From positions 1-64,000 of the forward strand of contig NZ_JNXI01000002.1 in assembly GCF_000717055.1 (NCBI RefSeq): a stretch of 64,000 nt of DNA, written 5' to 3'. Made by a program: the position numbers and the translations under genes. Position 1 is the stretch's first letter, and every line of letters begins with the position of its first letter. Below, in pieces: positions 36,724 to 45,036 of this stretch. The notes under the pieces were generated by a model that did no database searches, was not told the DNA's origin, and saw only the letters and a list, made by a program, of their open reading frames with translations. This stretch comes from Streptomyces iakyrus. GTDB lineage: Bacteria; Actinomycetota; Actinomycetes; Streptomycetales; Streptomycetaceae.

Positions 36724-37228
36724 TGTGCGGCTCGCCACGCTGCACGGTCCAGCAGGTTCTTATCGGGGTGTGAACCATGCTGCGAGTCCACTCCCCATCG
36801 TCGTGACGAAGGCCGTGACGACGGCCGCCACCAGCCAGGGCGAGATGCGCTGAACGATGACGTGCACTCCACCGCAACGGAGTTCAAGGGCTGGCTGCTG
36901 CTTCTCTTCAGTTCGAGGCATACGACTATTCAGCCGCATAGGAATGTGGCGCCACTACGCCAAAACGTGGCCACCTTGCCCCACTTCAACGTGCCACCGA
37001 TTACCACATGTTGAGCGGCACCGCTACGCCAAAGCGTGGCCACTTTGCCCCGCTTGAGACGCTGGCGCTACCACCTGAGACGGGCAGGCCCGACACCTTG
37101 TACTCGTCGCCGGGTCGCCCTCCTCCGACTCGATGGCTCGCCCGAGCCCTGGAGGGAAATGCCAGAAGCCCGGCCCCCATTCGGGAGGACCGGGCTTCTT
37201 CCGTCGGGCTGAGGGGCGCCGTCGATCG
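36724..37228. other. Intergenic region with two diverged 41-bp direct repeats
   Basis: No gene is supported. Copies at 36946-36986 and 37015-37055 match at 35 of 41 positions, and all six differences are transitions. Paired repeats of this size near an end are seen in IS21-type elements, so this may be the end of a lost element. A weak hairpin-like run near 37165-37200 follows. Confidence 0.4.
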
Positions 37229-38047
37229 CTAGGCCGGCGCCCGCAGCAGTCGCTCCCGGGTGGCCTCGGGCAGCACCCGGCGCAGGACCGGTGCGGTCGA
37301 GCTGAGGGAGGCGCCGAAGGCTGCCACGAGGTCGTGCGGGACGCTGGAACCGAAGCTGGCCGCCCACAGGCATGGTGCGCCGAGCGCAGGCTCGGCCCAT
37401 GCCTGCCATCCGACCGGTCCCGTCTCGTTGGCCTCGGTCGTCAGGGCGCGCGGGTCGGCGTCCTGGATGAGGGGCGGTACCTCGCCGAGGCTGATGTGAG
37501 AGGTGAACGTCGGGTCCGTCGCTGCCGCGTGGGGCTGGTCGATGTCGCGGAGCCAGCCGTGGGCAGCGACGGCGTCGAGGACCAGCTCGGGGCCGGCATA
37601 CGGCACGGCGAGCTGGTCGCGGGCGTCGAGCGCCACGAGGAAGTCGGCCACCGCCTCGCCGGGGACATCGGGGGTGAAGTAGGCCGACCAGTGAGCGAGC
37701 GGGGTGCTCGTCTCGGCGCGGGCGGAGATCTGCCAGGCGATCGGCAAATCTCCCAGGTGGAACGGCTCGTCCGCCAGGCTCCACTGGGCCCATCGGAGGG
37801 TGTCGGGGCTGATGTGCAGGACGGTACTGCGCAGGACCTGGCGGTCCTCCGGCCCCTCGTCGGGCTCGTGCCGTCCGCGGACGATCGTCAGGCTCGTCCA
37901 GCCCAGGCCGGCGAGCGTGTCGGCGACGGTGTCGTAGAGGCGCCCATCGTCACCGGCCAGATGCCGGGGACCCACCCAGAACGCGGGCTGGCCTCCGGGC
38001 GGAGTGGACGGGGCGAGCGGGAAGTCGGGGTACAGGGGCGCCTCCAA
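37229..38047 (-). CDS. DUF317 domain protein
   Basis: TTG 38047 is the only usable start after the in-frame stop at 38063. The 272-residue acidic protein contains WVGPRHLAGDDGRLY near the start and two alpha/beta repeats with WSAYFTPDVPGEAVADFLVA and WQAWAEPALGAPCLWAASFG. This matches the DUF317 family of Streptomyces, frequent on plasmids and conjugative elements and of unknown function. Two other DUF317-type genes lie in this window (38436 and 43476). A role in mobile-element biology is inferred from distribution only. Confidence 0.75.
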   Translation of the reverse strand: MEAPLYPDFPLAPSTPPGGQPAFWVGPRHLAGDDGRLYDTVADTLAGLGWTSLTIVRGRHEPDEGPEDRQVLRSTVLHISPDTLRWAQWSLADEPFHLGDLPIAWQISARAETSTPLAHWSAYFTPDVPGEAVADFLVALDARDQLAVPYAGPELVLDAVAAHGWLRDIDQPHAAATDPTFTSHISLGEVPPLIQDADPRALTTEANETGPVGWQAWAEPALGAPCLWAASFGSSVPHDLVAAFGASLSSTAPVLRRVLPEATRERLLRAPA

Positions 38048-38062
38048 GGGCTCGGTGCGGGT

Positions 38063-38353
38063 CTAGTTGCCGCCGGCACTGCGGCGGGGGCGGCGCGGGG
38101 GCGGCTGGACGGGGCCCTGCCAGGTCAGGGCGACGGCGACCTCGGGCGGCAGATGGCCGAGCTGTGCGTCCTCGTCCCGCCCCTCGGCGAGGTAGACGAC
38201 GGTCCGGCCGGTCTCGTCCACGGACTGCACGACCTGCGCCAGGCGGTGCGCCATCGGAAAGAAGGGGTTCATGGCCTGGCGGACCGGAGCATCCCGGTCG
38301 CAGGCGGACAGCAGGTCGATGAGATCACCGACGGTCATCTCCGAGGACGTCAC
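38063..38353 (-). CDS. Small unknown protein between DUF317 genes
   Basis: GTG 38353 follows AGGAGGCTGTTC, giving 96 residues. The first half is helical, MTVGDLIDLLSACDRDAPVR, a short motif found in several Streptomyces mobile-element proteins; the end is Pro/Arg-rich. Its stop is 16 bases before the DUF317 start. No function is recognised. Confidence 0.6.
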   Translation of the reverse strand: MTSSEMTVGDLIDLLSACDRDAPVRQAMNPFFPMAHRLAQVVQSVDETGRTVVYLAEGRDEDAQLGHLPPEVAVALTWQGPVQPPPRRPRRSAGGN

Positions 38354-38435
38354 GAACAGCCTCCTGGCGTGAGGGGAAACGGTGAGCGATGAAAGGGGCG
38401 GAAGCCCGACAGCCGGCCGCCCGCTAGAGCGAGGG

Positions 38436-38816
38436 CTACTCGTGGGCGCCTGGCTGTCGTACGCGACGTGAGGTCTCCAGCACGCGCGCCACGGCGGCGG
38501 CGACGATGTCAGCCGGCGTCTCGGTGTCGAACGACAGGTGGTAGCCACGCACCTTGGCCGTGCCGGTGACGGCGATCTTCCATCCCTCGCCGTCTGTGCC
38601 GGGGCGGCCGAGCGGGAACCAGCCGAGATAGAAGCGACCATCCTTCGAGCTGACGTGCACGTCCGCGCGGTCGTCCACAATCAAGTGGAAGTCCTCTGCG
38701 GAGAACTGGTCCATGACGAGCGTGGGCTGGCCGGGGCCGAGCTGCCACTCGCGCAGCCGCAGGGCTTCGACGGTGGTATCGAAACCGGGGCCCACGGGCG
38801 CTACGGTCAAGGGCAA
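38436..38816 (-). CDS. Small DUF317-like protein
   Basis: The 126-residue protein starts at TTG 38816 or, with better spacing from AGAGG, TTG 38810. It has one alpha/beta unit with HVSSKDGRFYLGWFPLGRPG followed by WKIAVTGTAKVRGYHLSF, which resembles half of the larger DUF317 proteins. It is the first gene of a leftward three-gene unit. No activity is known. Confidence 0.6.
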   Translation of the reverse strand: MPLTVAPVGPGFDTTVEALRLREWQLGPGQPTLVMDQFSAEDFHLIVDDRADVHVSSKDGRFYLGWFPLGRPGTDGEGWKIAVTGTAKVRGYHLSFDTETPADIVAAAVARVLETSRRVRQPGAHE

Positions 38817-38929
38817 TCACCTCTCTGACCTGGGGTTTCTTGCAAGGTCGTCTACGTTGACATGCCTCCGCCCGCGTTGGCCAGTCTTTCCGCGATCTTT
38901 CCTGTCTGCCCCCGGCGAACTGCTGTCCG

Positions 38930-38989
38930 TTGACAGCCAACCCAGTCCGGTCAAAGTCTCCGACCTGCGCGGACTGGGTTAACTGTCAA
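38930..38989. promoter_or_regulatory. Large two-tier inverted repeat
   Basis: TTGACAG pairs with CTGTCAA, and inside it AACCCAGTCCG pairs with CGGACTGGGTT, around a 20-base centre. It lies in the gap between the leftward DUF317 unit and the rightward Abi gene. It may be a cruciform, operator pair or recombination site. Confidence 0.55.
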
Positions 38990-39231
38990 AGCCGGTCCTG
39001 CCGAACTGGGTGGCTCAGACCCGGCTGATCTGGGACGACTCGGCTGGATGGCAAGGATCGGCGCCGACTGGGTTCGATGGCAACGGACAACTGCCGTCCC
39101 TTGCCATTGTGGGATCTCAGGTTCCGTGACCGAATCTCACGACCAATGGCCCCAGTGGCCGATCGGCCGCAGTCCGAGACCGGTTGGTCAGACGGGCGCG
39201 GCATGGATCAGACCCCACCTAGGGAAAAGAC

Positions 39232-39261
39232 AGTGACGGTGTCAGGGTCTGCTCCTATCTT
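39232..39261 (+). promoter_or_regulatory. Probable promoter for a leaderless Abi transcript
   Basis: TATCTT at 39256-39261 ends six bases before ATG 39268, with AGTGAC 18 bp upstream. No ribosome site is present between them, which suits transcription starting at the ATG. Confidence 0.45.
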
Positions 39262-39267
39262 CAGACC

Positions 39268-40128
39268 ATGACCGTCACCGCACGGCGGGAGCTGGTGAGC
39301 CCGGCGACCCGCAACGCCTTCCGCTCTCTGGCCACGGACCTGACCGTCCGGATTGTGGCCGAGCTGTGGGAGGACCACGGGTTCGCGCCCATCCCGCCAG
39401 ATGAGCTGAAGTACCAGGACCCAGGCCAGCGGCGGACTGAATTCATGCTCTACGCGGAGGGCGTGGACTGGTCGGATCCGAACCAGGTTCGACGTGCACT
39501 CCTGGTCTTCGAGGACTTCATCCGCGCGTACCGGAACCCGGACGATCAGGGAACTCCGAAGTGGCTCAACGACATCAGGGTCCGCTTGGAACGGGACGGC
39601 TTCGCTCTCGATCAGGAGGGGAGGATCTCCTGGTCCAACCCTCCAGTGCTGGTCCGCGACCTCAGCACCCTGAGCGACGCCTCCGGCATCACGATCGAGT
39701 TGGAGCGTATTCGGAGGGACCTGACCACCGATCCCCACGGGGCCATCGGCGCGGCCAAGCAGCTCATCGAGGCAACAGCGAAGACCGCTCTTGGGGAACT
39801 GAACATCGGGGTCGACCGGAACGCCGCGCTTCCAGCCCTGATCAGCACGGTCCAGAAGGCGCTGAAGCTCGACGCTGGCTCGGCTCCTGATGGGCCCGAC
39901 GGCAGCAAGGCCGTGAAGAAGATCCTTTCGGGCTCGGTGAACATCGCAGTCGGCGTCGCCGAACTGCGCAACCAGGGCTTCGGCAGCGGTCACGGTCAGG
40001 CGAGCGCACCGACTGGGCTTGGAGTGCGCCATGCCCGCCTGACGGTCAATGCTGCCGTGACCTGGTGCGAGCTGATCCTCGACACGCTCTCGGACCCCGC
40101 CGCGCCGTGGCGCAGGACCAAGGTCTGA
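39268..40128 (+). CDS. Abortive-infection-type protein with Abi_C domain
   Basis: The 286-residue protein has an N-terminal helical part with AELWEDHGFAPIPPDELKYQ and a C-terminal Abi_C domain (about residues 165-275), recognised from AIGAAKQLIEATAKTALGEL and the GSGHGQ ... GLGVRHARLTVNAAVTW pattern, in which GHG and the RxTVNAA helix are conserved. Proteins of this group accompany or act as phage-defence systems, often RNase-like toxins. It is monocistronic, flanked by an unusual inverted repeat on the left and a TPR gene on the right. Defence activity is inferred. Confidence 0.7.
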   Translation: MTVTARRELVSPATRNAFRSLATDLTVRIVAELWEDHGFAPIPPDELKYQDPGQRRTEFMLYAEGVDWSDPNQVRRALLVFEDFIRAYRNPDDQGTPKWLNDIRVRLERDGFALDQEGRISWSNPPVLVRDLSTLSDASGITIELERIRRDLTTDPHGAIGAAKQLIEATAKTALGELNIGVDRNAALPALISTVQKALKLDAGSAPDGPDGSKAVKKILSGSVNIAVGVAELRNQGFGSGHGQASAPTGLGVRHARLTVNAAVTWCELILDTLSDPAAPWRRTKV

Positions 40129-40175
40129 TCACTTCGGGCGCCGAGGTCCGGCGTGGCCCGGATCAGGGCTCTGTT

Positions 40176-40205
40176 CGCTCACGTGACCGCTCGCTCACGT
40201 GACCG
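40176..40205. promoter_or_regulatory. Two CGCTCACGTGACCG copies, 16 bp apart
   Basis: Each copy (40176-40189 and 40192-40205) contains the palindrome TCACGTGA. They precede the TPR gene by about 105 bp and may be a regulator binding pair. Confidence 0.45.
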
Positions 40206-40310
40206 CGGTGGGCAGCAGCGCGTCCGTACAGTAGACCGCCGATGAGGCAAGGGTCTGGCGAAGCCGGTTGAAGGGCCTTCTGGAGAAGCGGAACGAGTGG
40301 GCGAGTCGCT

Positions 40311-41390
40311 GTGGATGACGCGCTGGCTGAGCGTTTTGGCCGCCTGTGCCAGCAACTGCGGGATGCACTTCGGGCCGACCAAGTGGATGAGGCCGCGCGG
40401 CTGATTGAGCAGTTGCGAGCGCACCCCCAGGCGGACGCGTTGCTGGAATCGTGGTGGCCATGGCAGGAGATCTACGGTGACCTGGCAGACAGCTACTCCT
40501 ACCACCGCCGCTACCAGGAGGCGATCACCGCGAAGTACCGTGCGATCGAAGCTGGCCTTGAGCAAGAGCCGGACGGCCGGGCGGACATCGCCGAATGGCT
40601 GCTGTGCTCCGGACGCAGGGCTGAGGCAGACGCCCTCTTCGCCGAGGTCAAACGCGATACCCCTGAGGATCCCTGGCTGTACCACAACGCGGGTAACGCG
40701 TACGCCGAGCTGGGCGACTCCGAAACCGCCCTGGCCTGGTTCTCGGAGGGCCTGGAAGTAGTCCTGCGCATGCCTGACAGCGACGACGTCTACCTGAAAG
40801 GCGCGGTGGAGGACCTGGTGGAATGGCGCTGCGTGAGCCTGCGTGCGCTGGGGCGCAGCCCGCGCGACGCTCTTACCCGGCGGGCCGACGCATTCCTCCT
40901 GCGCCGCTCTCCCGAGCCCGCCGGGCGAACCGGCGATGTCTCTGCCCCCGCCAGCTTCAGGATCGCCTGCGGCACTCCTGATGAGCTCGTCTCGGGCTCC
41001 GGAGTGCGTTTCGTACGTCGCGGCAATGACGGTGTCGCCGCCACGGATGTGGCCCGCGGCATCCGGCAGGGTCTCCTCGATGATGGCCGGCCGTCGCAGA
41101 CTTGGGTCTTGCTGTGGGACGCCGACGATCCCTGGTTCCCGTCTTCCGAGGGTCCTCCGGACCGCATCCTGGCTGCTGTGGGGCCCGGCGAGGATCAGCC
41201 CGTGCGGTATGAGATCAGCCGGACGCTGTTGATCGAGCGGCTGCAAGTTGCTTGGCACCAGGGTCGCGTCGAGTGGCAGACGCGTCGCCTGGCCCGGGCC
41301 TTTGGGCCCGATCACGCAGCCACCGTATCGGGCTTGTCCGAGGAGGGGATCACCCGGAGCATCAGCTCGGGCCCCAGCAAATCTCCCTGA
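40311..41390 (+). CDS. Tetratricopeptide-repeat protein of unknown role
   Basis: The 359-residue protein starts at GTG 40311. Residues about 40-150 contain TPR-like helices (SYHRRYQEAITAKYRAIEAG, and WLYHNAGNAYAELGDSETAL), a protein-interaction scaffold. The C-terminal half is a compact alpha/beta domain with FRIACGTPDELVSGSGVRF and ends in a Ser-rich tail. No enzyme motif is visible. Placed next to the Abi gene, it could be a defence partner, but it has its own promoter region and the link is only positional. Confidence 0.6.
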   Translation: MDDALAERFGRLCQQLRDALRADQVDEAARLIEQLRAHPQADALLESWWPWQEIYGDLADSYSYHRRYQEAITAKYRAIEAGLEQEPDGRADIAEWLLCSGRRAEADALFAEVKRDTPEDPWLYHNAGNAYAELGDSETALAWFSEGLEVVLRMPDSDDVYLKGAVEDLVEWRCVSLRALGRSPRDALTRRADAFLLRRSPEPAGRTGDVSAPASFRIACGTPDELVSGSGVRFVRRGNDGVAATDVARGIRQGLLDDGRPSQTWVLLWDADDPWFPSSEGPPDRILAAVGPGEDQPVRYEISRTLLIERLQVAWHQGRVEWQTRRLARAFGPDHAATVSGLSEEGITRSISSGPSKSP

Positions 41391-41741
41391 TGCCGTGTCA
41401 ACTAAGCGCGGTGTGGGCGGGTGAAGGCGGCGCCGGACGACGGCCGCTCACCGCGTCCATGTCATCACCACCACCCAGCCGATGACGACCTCGGGTTGGC
41501 CGGAGGCGGGACGACTCCTCTGGTGTGGGAAAGCTGATTCCGGCGGCAGTGTGCCGTACCGCCGCGACATCGCGCTGATGTTCGGTACCGCCCGACCCGA
41601 ACGGGACGGCGAGTCCACCCTTGAAGGCGAATATCAGTACGAGCCTTCACGGCCACGGCGGCTATCGGCGGTACGGGCCAGTCGGGGCGGTGGCGCCGCC
41701 TCCAACGCCTCCATCAGCTGGCCCCATATAGGCACCCACGA
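41391..41741. other. Intergenic stretch without a supported gene
   Basis: Open frames occur on both strands but lack good starts or family motifs. It separates the convergent TPR and SpaA genes. Confidence 0.4.
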
Positions 41742-41782
41742 CAAAGCCCCCGGAATCGAACAATCCGATTCCGGGGGCTTTG
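41742..41782. terminator. Bidirectional hairpin terminator
   Basis: CAAAGCCCCCGGAATCG pairs perfectly (17 bp) with CGATTCCGGGGGCTTTG around AACAATC. It can end both the SpaA operon (leftward) and TPR gene (rightward). Confidence 0.85.
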
Positions 41783-41801
41783 CGGAGTGAAGCGGGTGAG
41801 G

Positions 41802-42827
41802 TCAGCTCGTGGTGGAGCCGTCGTCGGTGGAGTTGTCCGCGCGTCGGCGACGGGCCGCGAAGAGTGCGCCTCCGCCGGCAGCGATCAGGGCTCCGGCGCC
41901 GCCGATCAGCCACGGGGTGGCGTCGGCGCCGGTGTGGGCCAGGGAGCCTGTCGGTGCCTTCTGCGTGGAGTCGCCAGCCGGGGTCACAGCGGCGGTGGAC
42001 GAAGAGTCGGTATCCGGTGTGCCGGTGCCCGGCGCGGAGGGCGTGGCCCGGCCGGTACCACTGCTCGGCTTGCCCGGGGCGGACGGGGCGTTGGTGGGCT
42101 TGTCCGTCGGCTTATCCGAGGGGTCGGGCTTCGGGTCAGTCGCAGTCTTGGCGTTGGTGACGGTCACGGTCACCGGGGCGCCGGGGCCCGCGGTGAACGT
42201 CTTCGTCGGCTTGTAGAGGTCGTACCCGGCGGGGGCCTTGATCTCCCTAACCCAGAACTGCGTCTTCCGGCTCGTCACCGGCAGTTCTCCGGAAGCCGTG
42301 CCCTTGGCTCCGGTGGTCAGGGTGAGCAGCGTCGAGGTGCCGGTGCCGATGTTCACTGTCGCCCCGGTCAGGAGCTTGCCGGTCTTGTCGTCCTTGGCCT
42401 GCAGGAGAACCTTGGCGGCCTTGAACGGGTCGGTGACCGTCAGCCGTGTGGTCGCGCCCGGGGTGACGATGACGTCCTGGTCGGCGACGACCTCGTGGAG
42501 GGGACTGCCGGACGCCGTCTCCTTGAGCCGGTAGACGCCCGGCGCCAGGTCGGCGAAGGTCAGCTTCCCCTGTGCGTCGGTCGTCCCGCGTCCGGCTTCT
42601 TCGCCGGCGGAGTCGAGCAGCAGGAACGCGGCGCCGGGGAGCGCGTCGCCGGCCGTGTCCTTGGTGGTGATCTCGACACTGCCCGCGTCCGGAGCCGGTG
42701 TCTCGGTGGGGGCGGCGGAGGCCGAGGGGGGCGGTTCGGAGGGCTGAGCACTCGCGGCCGGCGCCCAGGTGAGGGTGCCGGTCACCGCGATGGCGACGGC
42801 GGCGGATCGGACGAAGCGTGCGTGCAC
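41802..42827 (-). CDS. Sortase-anchored surface protein with SpaA-type domains
   Basis: GTG 42827 gives 341 residues. A signal peptide (about 1-28) precedes two or three SpaA-like prealbumin folds: GSVEITTKDTAGDALPGAAF with GVYRLKETASGSPLHE, and VLLQAKDDKTGKLLTGATVN with WVREIKAPAGYDLY. A Pro/Ser/Thr-rich wall-spanning stretch follows. The end is SLAHTGADATPW, one hydrophobic helix and an Arg-rich tail, i.e. a LAXTG sorting signal for a sortase-E-type enzyme. No sortase gene is nearby, so the host enzyme must be used. It could mediate contact between mating cells. It is the last gene of the long leftward train. Confidence 0.85.
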   Translation of the reverse strand: MHARFVRSAAVAIAVTGTLTWAPAASAQPSEPPPSASAAPTETPAPDAGSVEITTKDTAGDALPGAAFLLLDSAGEEAGRGTTDAQGKLTFADLAPGVYRLKETASGSPLHEVVADQDVIVTPGATTRLTVTDPFKAAKVLLQAKDDKTGKLLTGATVNIGTGTSTLLTLTTGAKGTASGELPVTSRKTQFWVREIKAPAGYDLYKPTKTFTAGPGAPVTVTVTNAKTATDPKPDPSDKPTDKPTNAPSAPGKPSSGTGRATPSAPGTGTPDTDSSSTAAVTPAGDSTQKAPTGSLAHTGADATPWLIGGAGALIAAGGGALFAARRRRADNSTDDGSTTS

Positions 42828-42957
42828 GAGGAGGAGGACTCCTTGGATCAGGTTGCGGGAAAGGTCATCGGGTTCGGCCTGAAACCGGGGCGGGAGGCGG
42901 CGGGGCAACAGATGTGGAAAAGTGCGGAACACGCCAAGCTGGCGGTGTAGGCGCGGC

Positions 42958-43446
42958 TCATCGGGCACGGGTGCCGCTGCGGGCGACCGGCATGGCGGGA
43001 GCCGTGTGCGCGGTCCGGCCTGCGGCGCGGCTCGGCTCGGACGCGGTCCAGGCGCCGGGGAACCAGACGGCGGTGTACTGCTCGATGGCGTCGCGCAGCC
43101 CGGTGGTGACGGCCCCGTCCCACGGGGGTCGGCCGGGGCGGTGGTACTTGTCGAAGGTGCCGTACTGCTTGGTGTTCGGCCGGGTGTTGGTGGCTTCGTC
43201 ACGGCGGTGGAAGGTTCCGTGATCCACGAAGCTGAGCGCCACCGCGTCGATCTCGCCGCGTTCCGGGTGGACGATCGCCGCACGCAACCCGCCGTAGGTG
43301 TCCGCGTGGATGGTGCGTGTGAAATCGATCCGCAGCCGCAGCGGTACGCCGGGGACGGGAGCGGCGAAGTAGGTGTTGCCCACGACGGTGCTGTCGTGGA
43401 AGGGGAGGCACAGCTCCGCGAAGAACTCAGGGGCCTGCAGGGACAA
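42958..43446 (-). CDS. Unknown soluble protein downstream of DUF317
   Basis: TTG 43446 follows GGAGACCCCC, giving 162 residues. The N-terminal 100 residues look like a beta-rich domain (FAAPVPGVPLRLRIDFTRTI, then AAIVHPERGEIDAVALSFVD), followed by a basic TKQYGTFDKYHRPGRPPW segment. No family is recognised. It is 29 bases after the DUF317 stop, so it is part of the same transcript. Confidence 0.6.
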   Translation of the reverse strand: MSLQAPEFFAELCLPFHDSTVVGNTYFAAPVPGVPLRLRIDFTRTIHADTYGGLRAAIVHPERGEIDAVALSFVDHGTFHRRDEATNTRPNTKQYGTFDKYHRPGRPPWDGAVTTGLRDAIEQYTAVWFPGAWTASEPSRAAGRTAHTAPAMPVARSGTRAR

Positions 43447-43475
43447 GGGGGTCTCCGGTAGGGGGCGGGCTGGTC

Positions 43476-44336
43476 CTACCGGCGTGGACCGGGCAGGGCC
43501 GGTCGGCTGGTGGTGCTCCAGCGCGGGACGCTGGCCGCGGGGAGCGCGGCCGGGCGGCGGGACGCGACGGACCGCTGCACGTCGAGCGGGGTGGGGGTCG
43601 GCGGTCCTGGCGGAAGGATCGGGGTGAGCTCGGCCATGCCCTTGATGTAGCTGAAGGTCTCCTCGCGCCACCGGGGCAGCGGCGCCGGATCGGCGACGCA
43701 CTCAGTGACGGCGGTGAGCAGGGTGACGGGGGTGTCGGTGCTGGCCGTGGCGTACCAGACGGGCCGGTCGATGGACTTGCCCGCCCACAGCTGCCAGCGG
43801 GCGTCCCGCGTTGTCAGTTCGGCTTCCGGATCGAGGTCGCCGGTGGTGAACTCCAGGCCGGCGTGTCCGTCCGGGGCCTGGACCGCGAAGACGCCCCAGC
43901 GCGGACGGTCGATCTCCCAGCCCTGTTTCAGGAGCGGGACGACGGCGAGGAAGGGGTCGTGCTCGTCGGTCCCGGAGACCGGCCGGGCGAGGTAGGTGTC
44001 CGGACCCTGCTCGTACGCCGTGGCGAGGACGGTGGTGAACGCTTGGACGAACTCGGTGGGGACGCGATCGTTGAAACAGACGCCCCACGCTGGCGGGCCG
44101 AACGAGTCCTTGTAGGCGTTGATACGCCACAGCCCGTCGTCCTCGCCCTCGGGCAGGTAACCCAGGCGAACGCGCCGGTCGGGAGCGCTCAGGTACACGT
44201 TGGAGTCCTCGTCGTACCGGAGGTCCCAGCCGAGGTCGAGCAGCGGGGCGAGGGCGGGGTCGCCGGTTCCGGTGGTGGAGGCGAGATGGCGCGGGGAGAT
44301 GTAGACGTCGCCGTCTATCTCGTTGGTGTCGGGCAC
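43476..44336 (-). CDS. DUF317 domain protein
   Basis: GTG 44336 gives 286 residues. It opens DTNEIDGDVYISPRHLA, close to the FWVGPRHLAG opening of the DUF317 protein at 37.2 kb, and has two DUF317 units (RRVRLGYLPEGEDDGLWRIN and WQLWAGKSIDRPVWYATAST). The tail is Pro/Arg-rich. It follows the HAD gene by 46 bases in the ATP-grasp operon. Function unknown. Confidence 0.75.
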   Translation of the reverse strand: MPDTNEIDGDVYISPRHLASTTGTGDPALAPLLDLGWDLRYDEDSNVYLSAPDRRVRLGYLPEGEDDGLWRINAYKDSFGPPAWGVCFNDRVPTEFVQAFTTVLATAYEQGPDTYLARPVSGTDEHDPFLAVVPLLKQGWEIDRPRWGVFAVQAPDGHAGLEFTTGDLDPEAELTTRDARWQLWAGKSIDRPVWYATASTDTPVTLLTAVTECVADPAPLPRWREETFSYIKGMAELTPILPPGPPTPTPLDVQRSVASRRPAALPAASVPRWSTTSRPALPGPRR

Positions 44337-44382
44337 GAAAGTCCTGGTGGTCGGGGCGGTAGTCGGTGGCGCTGCATGCGTG

Positions 44383-45036
44383 TCAAACGCAGAGGTCGTT
44401 GACCGGGGCGGGCAGCAACTGCGCTTCCAGATCTGCGGGTTGGCCGGTGTAGTGCAGGGTGCGCAGGCCCAGCTCGGCGGCGGCCTGGCAGTTGTCTTCG
44501 CGGTCGTCGACGAACAGCACACGTGCTGGGTCGGCGATGCCGGTGGCGGCCAGGGCGTGTTTGTACGTGGCCGGGTCGGGCTTGCACAGGCCCATGCGGG
44601 CGGAGTACAGGGCGTCGTCCATCAGCTCGCGCCGCCAGTCGGTGGCGTCCAGGACGTTGCTGAGGTGGGCCGGGGCGTTGGAGAGCAGCACCATCGTCAG
44701 CCCCGCGGCCCGGGCGCGGTACAGGATGTCGAGGACGCGCGGGTCGGTGCGGGTCCACATGGCGGTGTCGGCATCGCGCAGGGTGCGCAGCCATCGCGGG
44801 CCGGGGTGGTGTCCGAGCACCTTGGCCCAGTAGGCCAGATCGCTGAGTTCCCCTGCGTCGTACGCGTTGCGGGGAGCCCAGAAGGCGTCCTGGAACGAGG
44901 GGAGATGTCGGCCGGGCCACTCGGCGAGGTCGGCGAGACGGGTCCACATGGCAGGCGTGGGTTGCAGGCCCGGAACCCCGTTGTAGTCGAGGATCAGGGC
45001 GTCCACGCCAGTCGGGGAGGCGGAGGAGCGGGTCAA
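44383..45036 (-). CDS. HAD-superfamily hydrolase
   Basis: The 217-residue protein starts at TTG 45036, overlapping the MFS stop. HAD motif I reads LILDYNGV, where the usual DxD is DxN. Motif II is LLSNAP, the Lys is in GLCKPDPATYKHAL, and the acidic motif is VLFVDDREDN. Only the second motif-I Asp, the general acid/base, is altered. Such enzymes remove phosphate from small molecules or proteins. In this operon it could act on a product or intermediate of the ATP-grasp ligase. Loss of the second Asp may lower phosphatase activity. Confidence 0.75.
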   Translation of the reverse strand: MTRSSASPTGVDALILDYNGVPGLQPTPAMWTRLADLAEWPGRHLPSFQDAFWAPRNAYDAGELSDLAYWAKVLGHHPGPRWLRTLRDADTAMWTRTDPRVLDILYRARAAGLTMVLLSNAPAHLSNVLDATDWRRELMDDALYSARMGLCKPDPATYKHALAATGIADPARVLFVDDREDNCQAAAELGLRTLHYTGQPADLEAQLLPAPVNDLCV

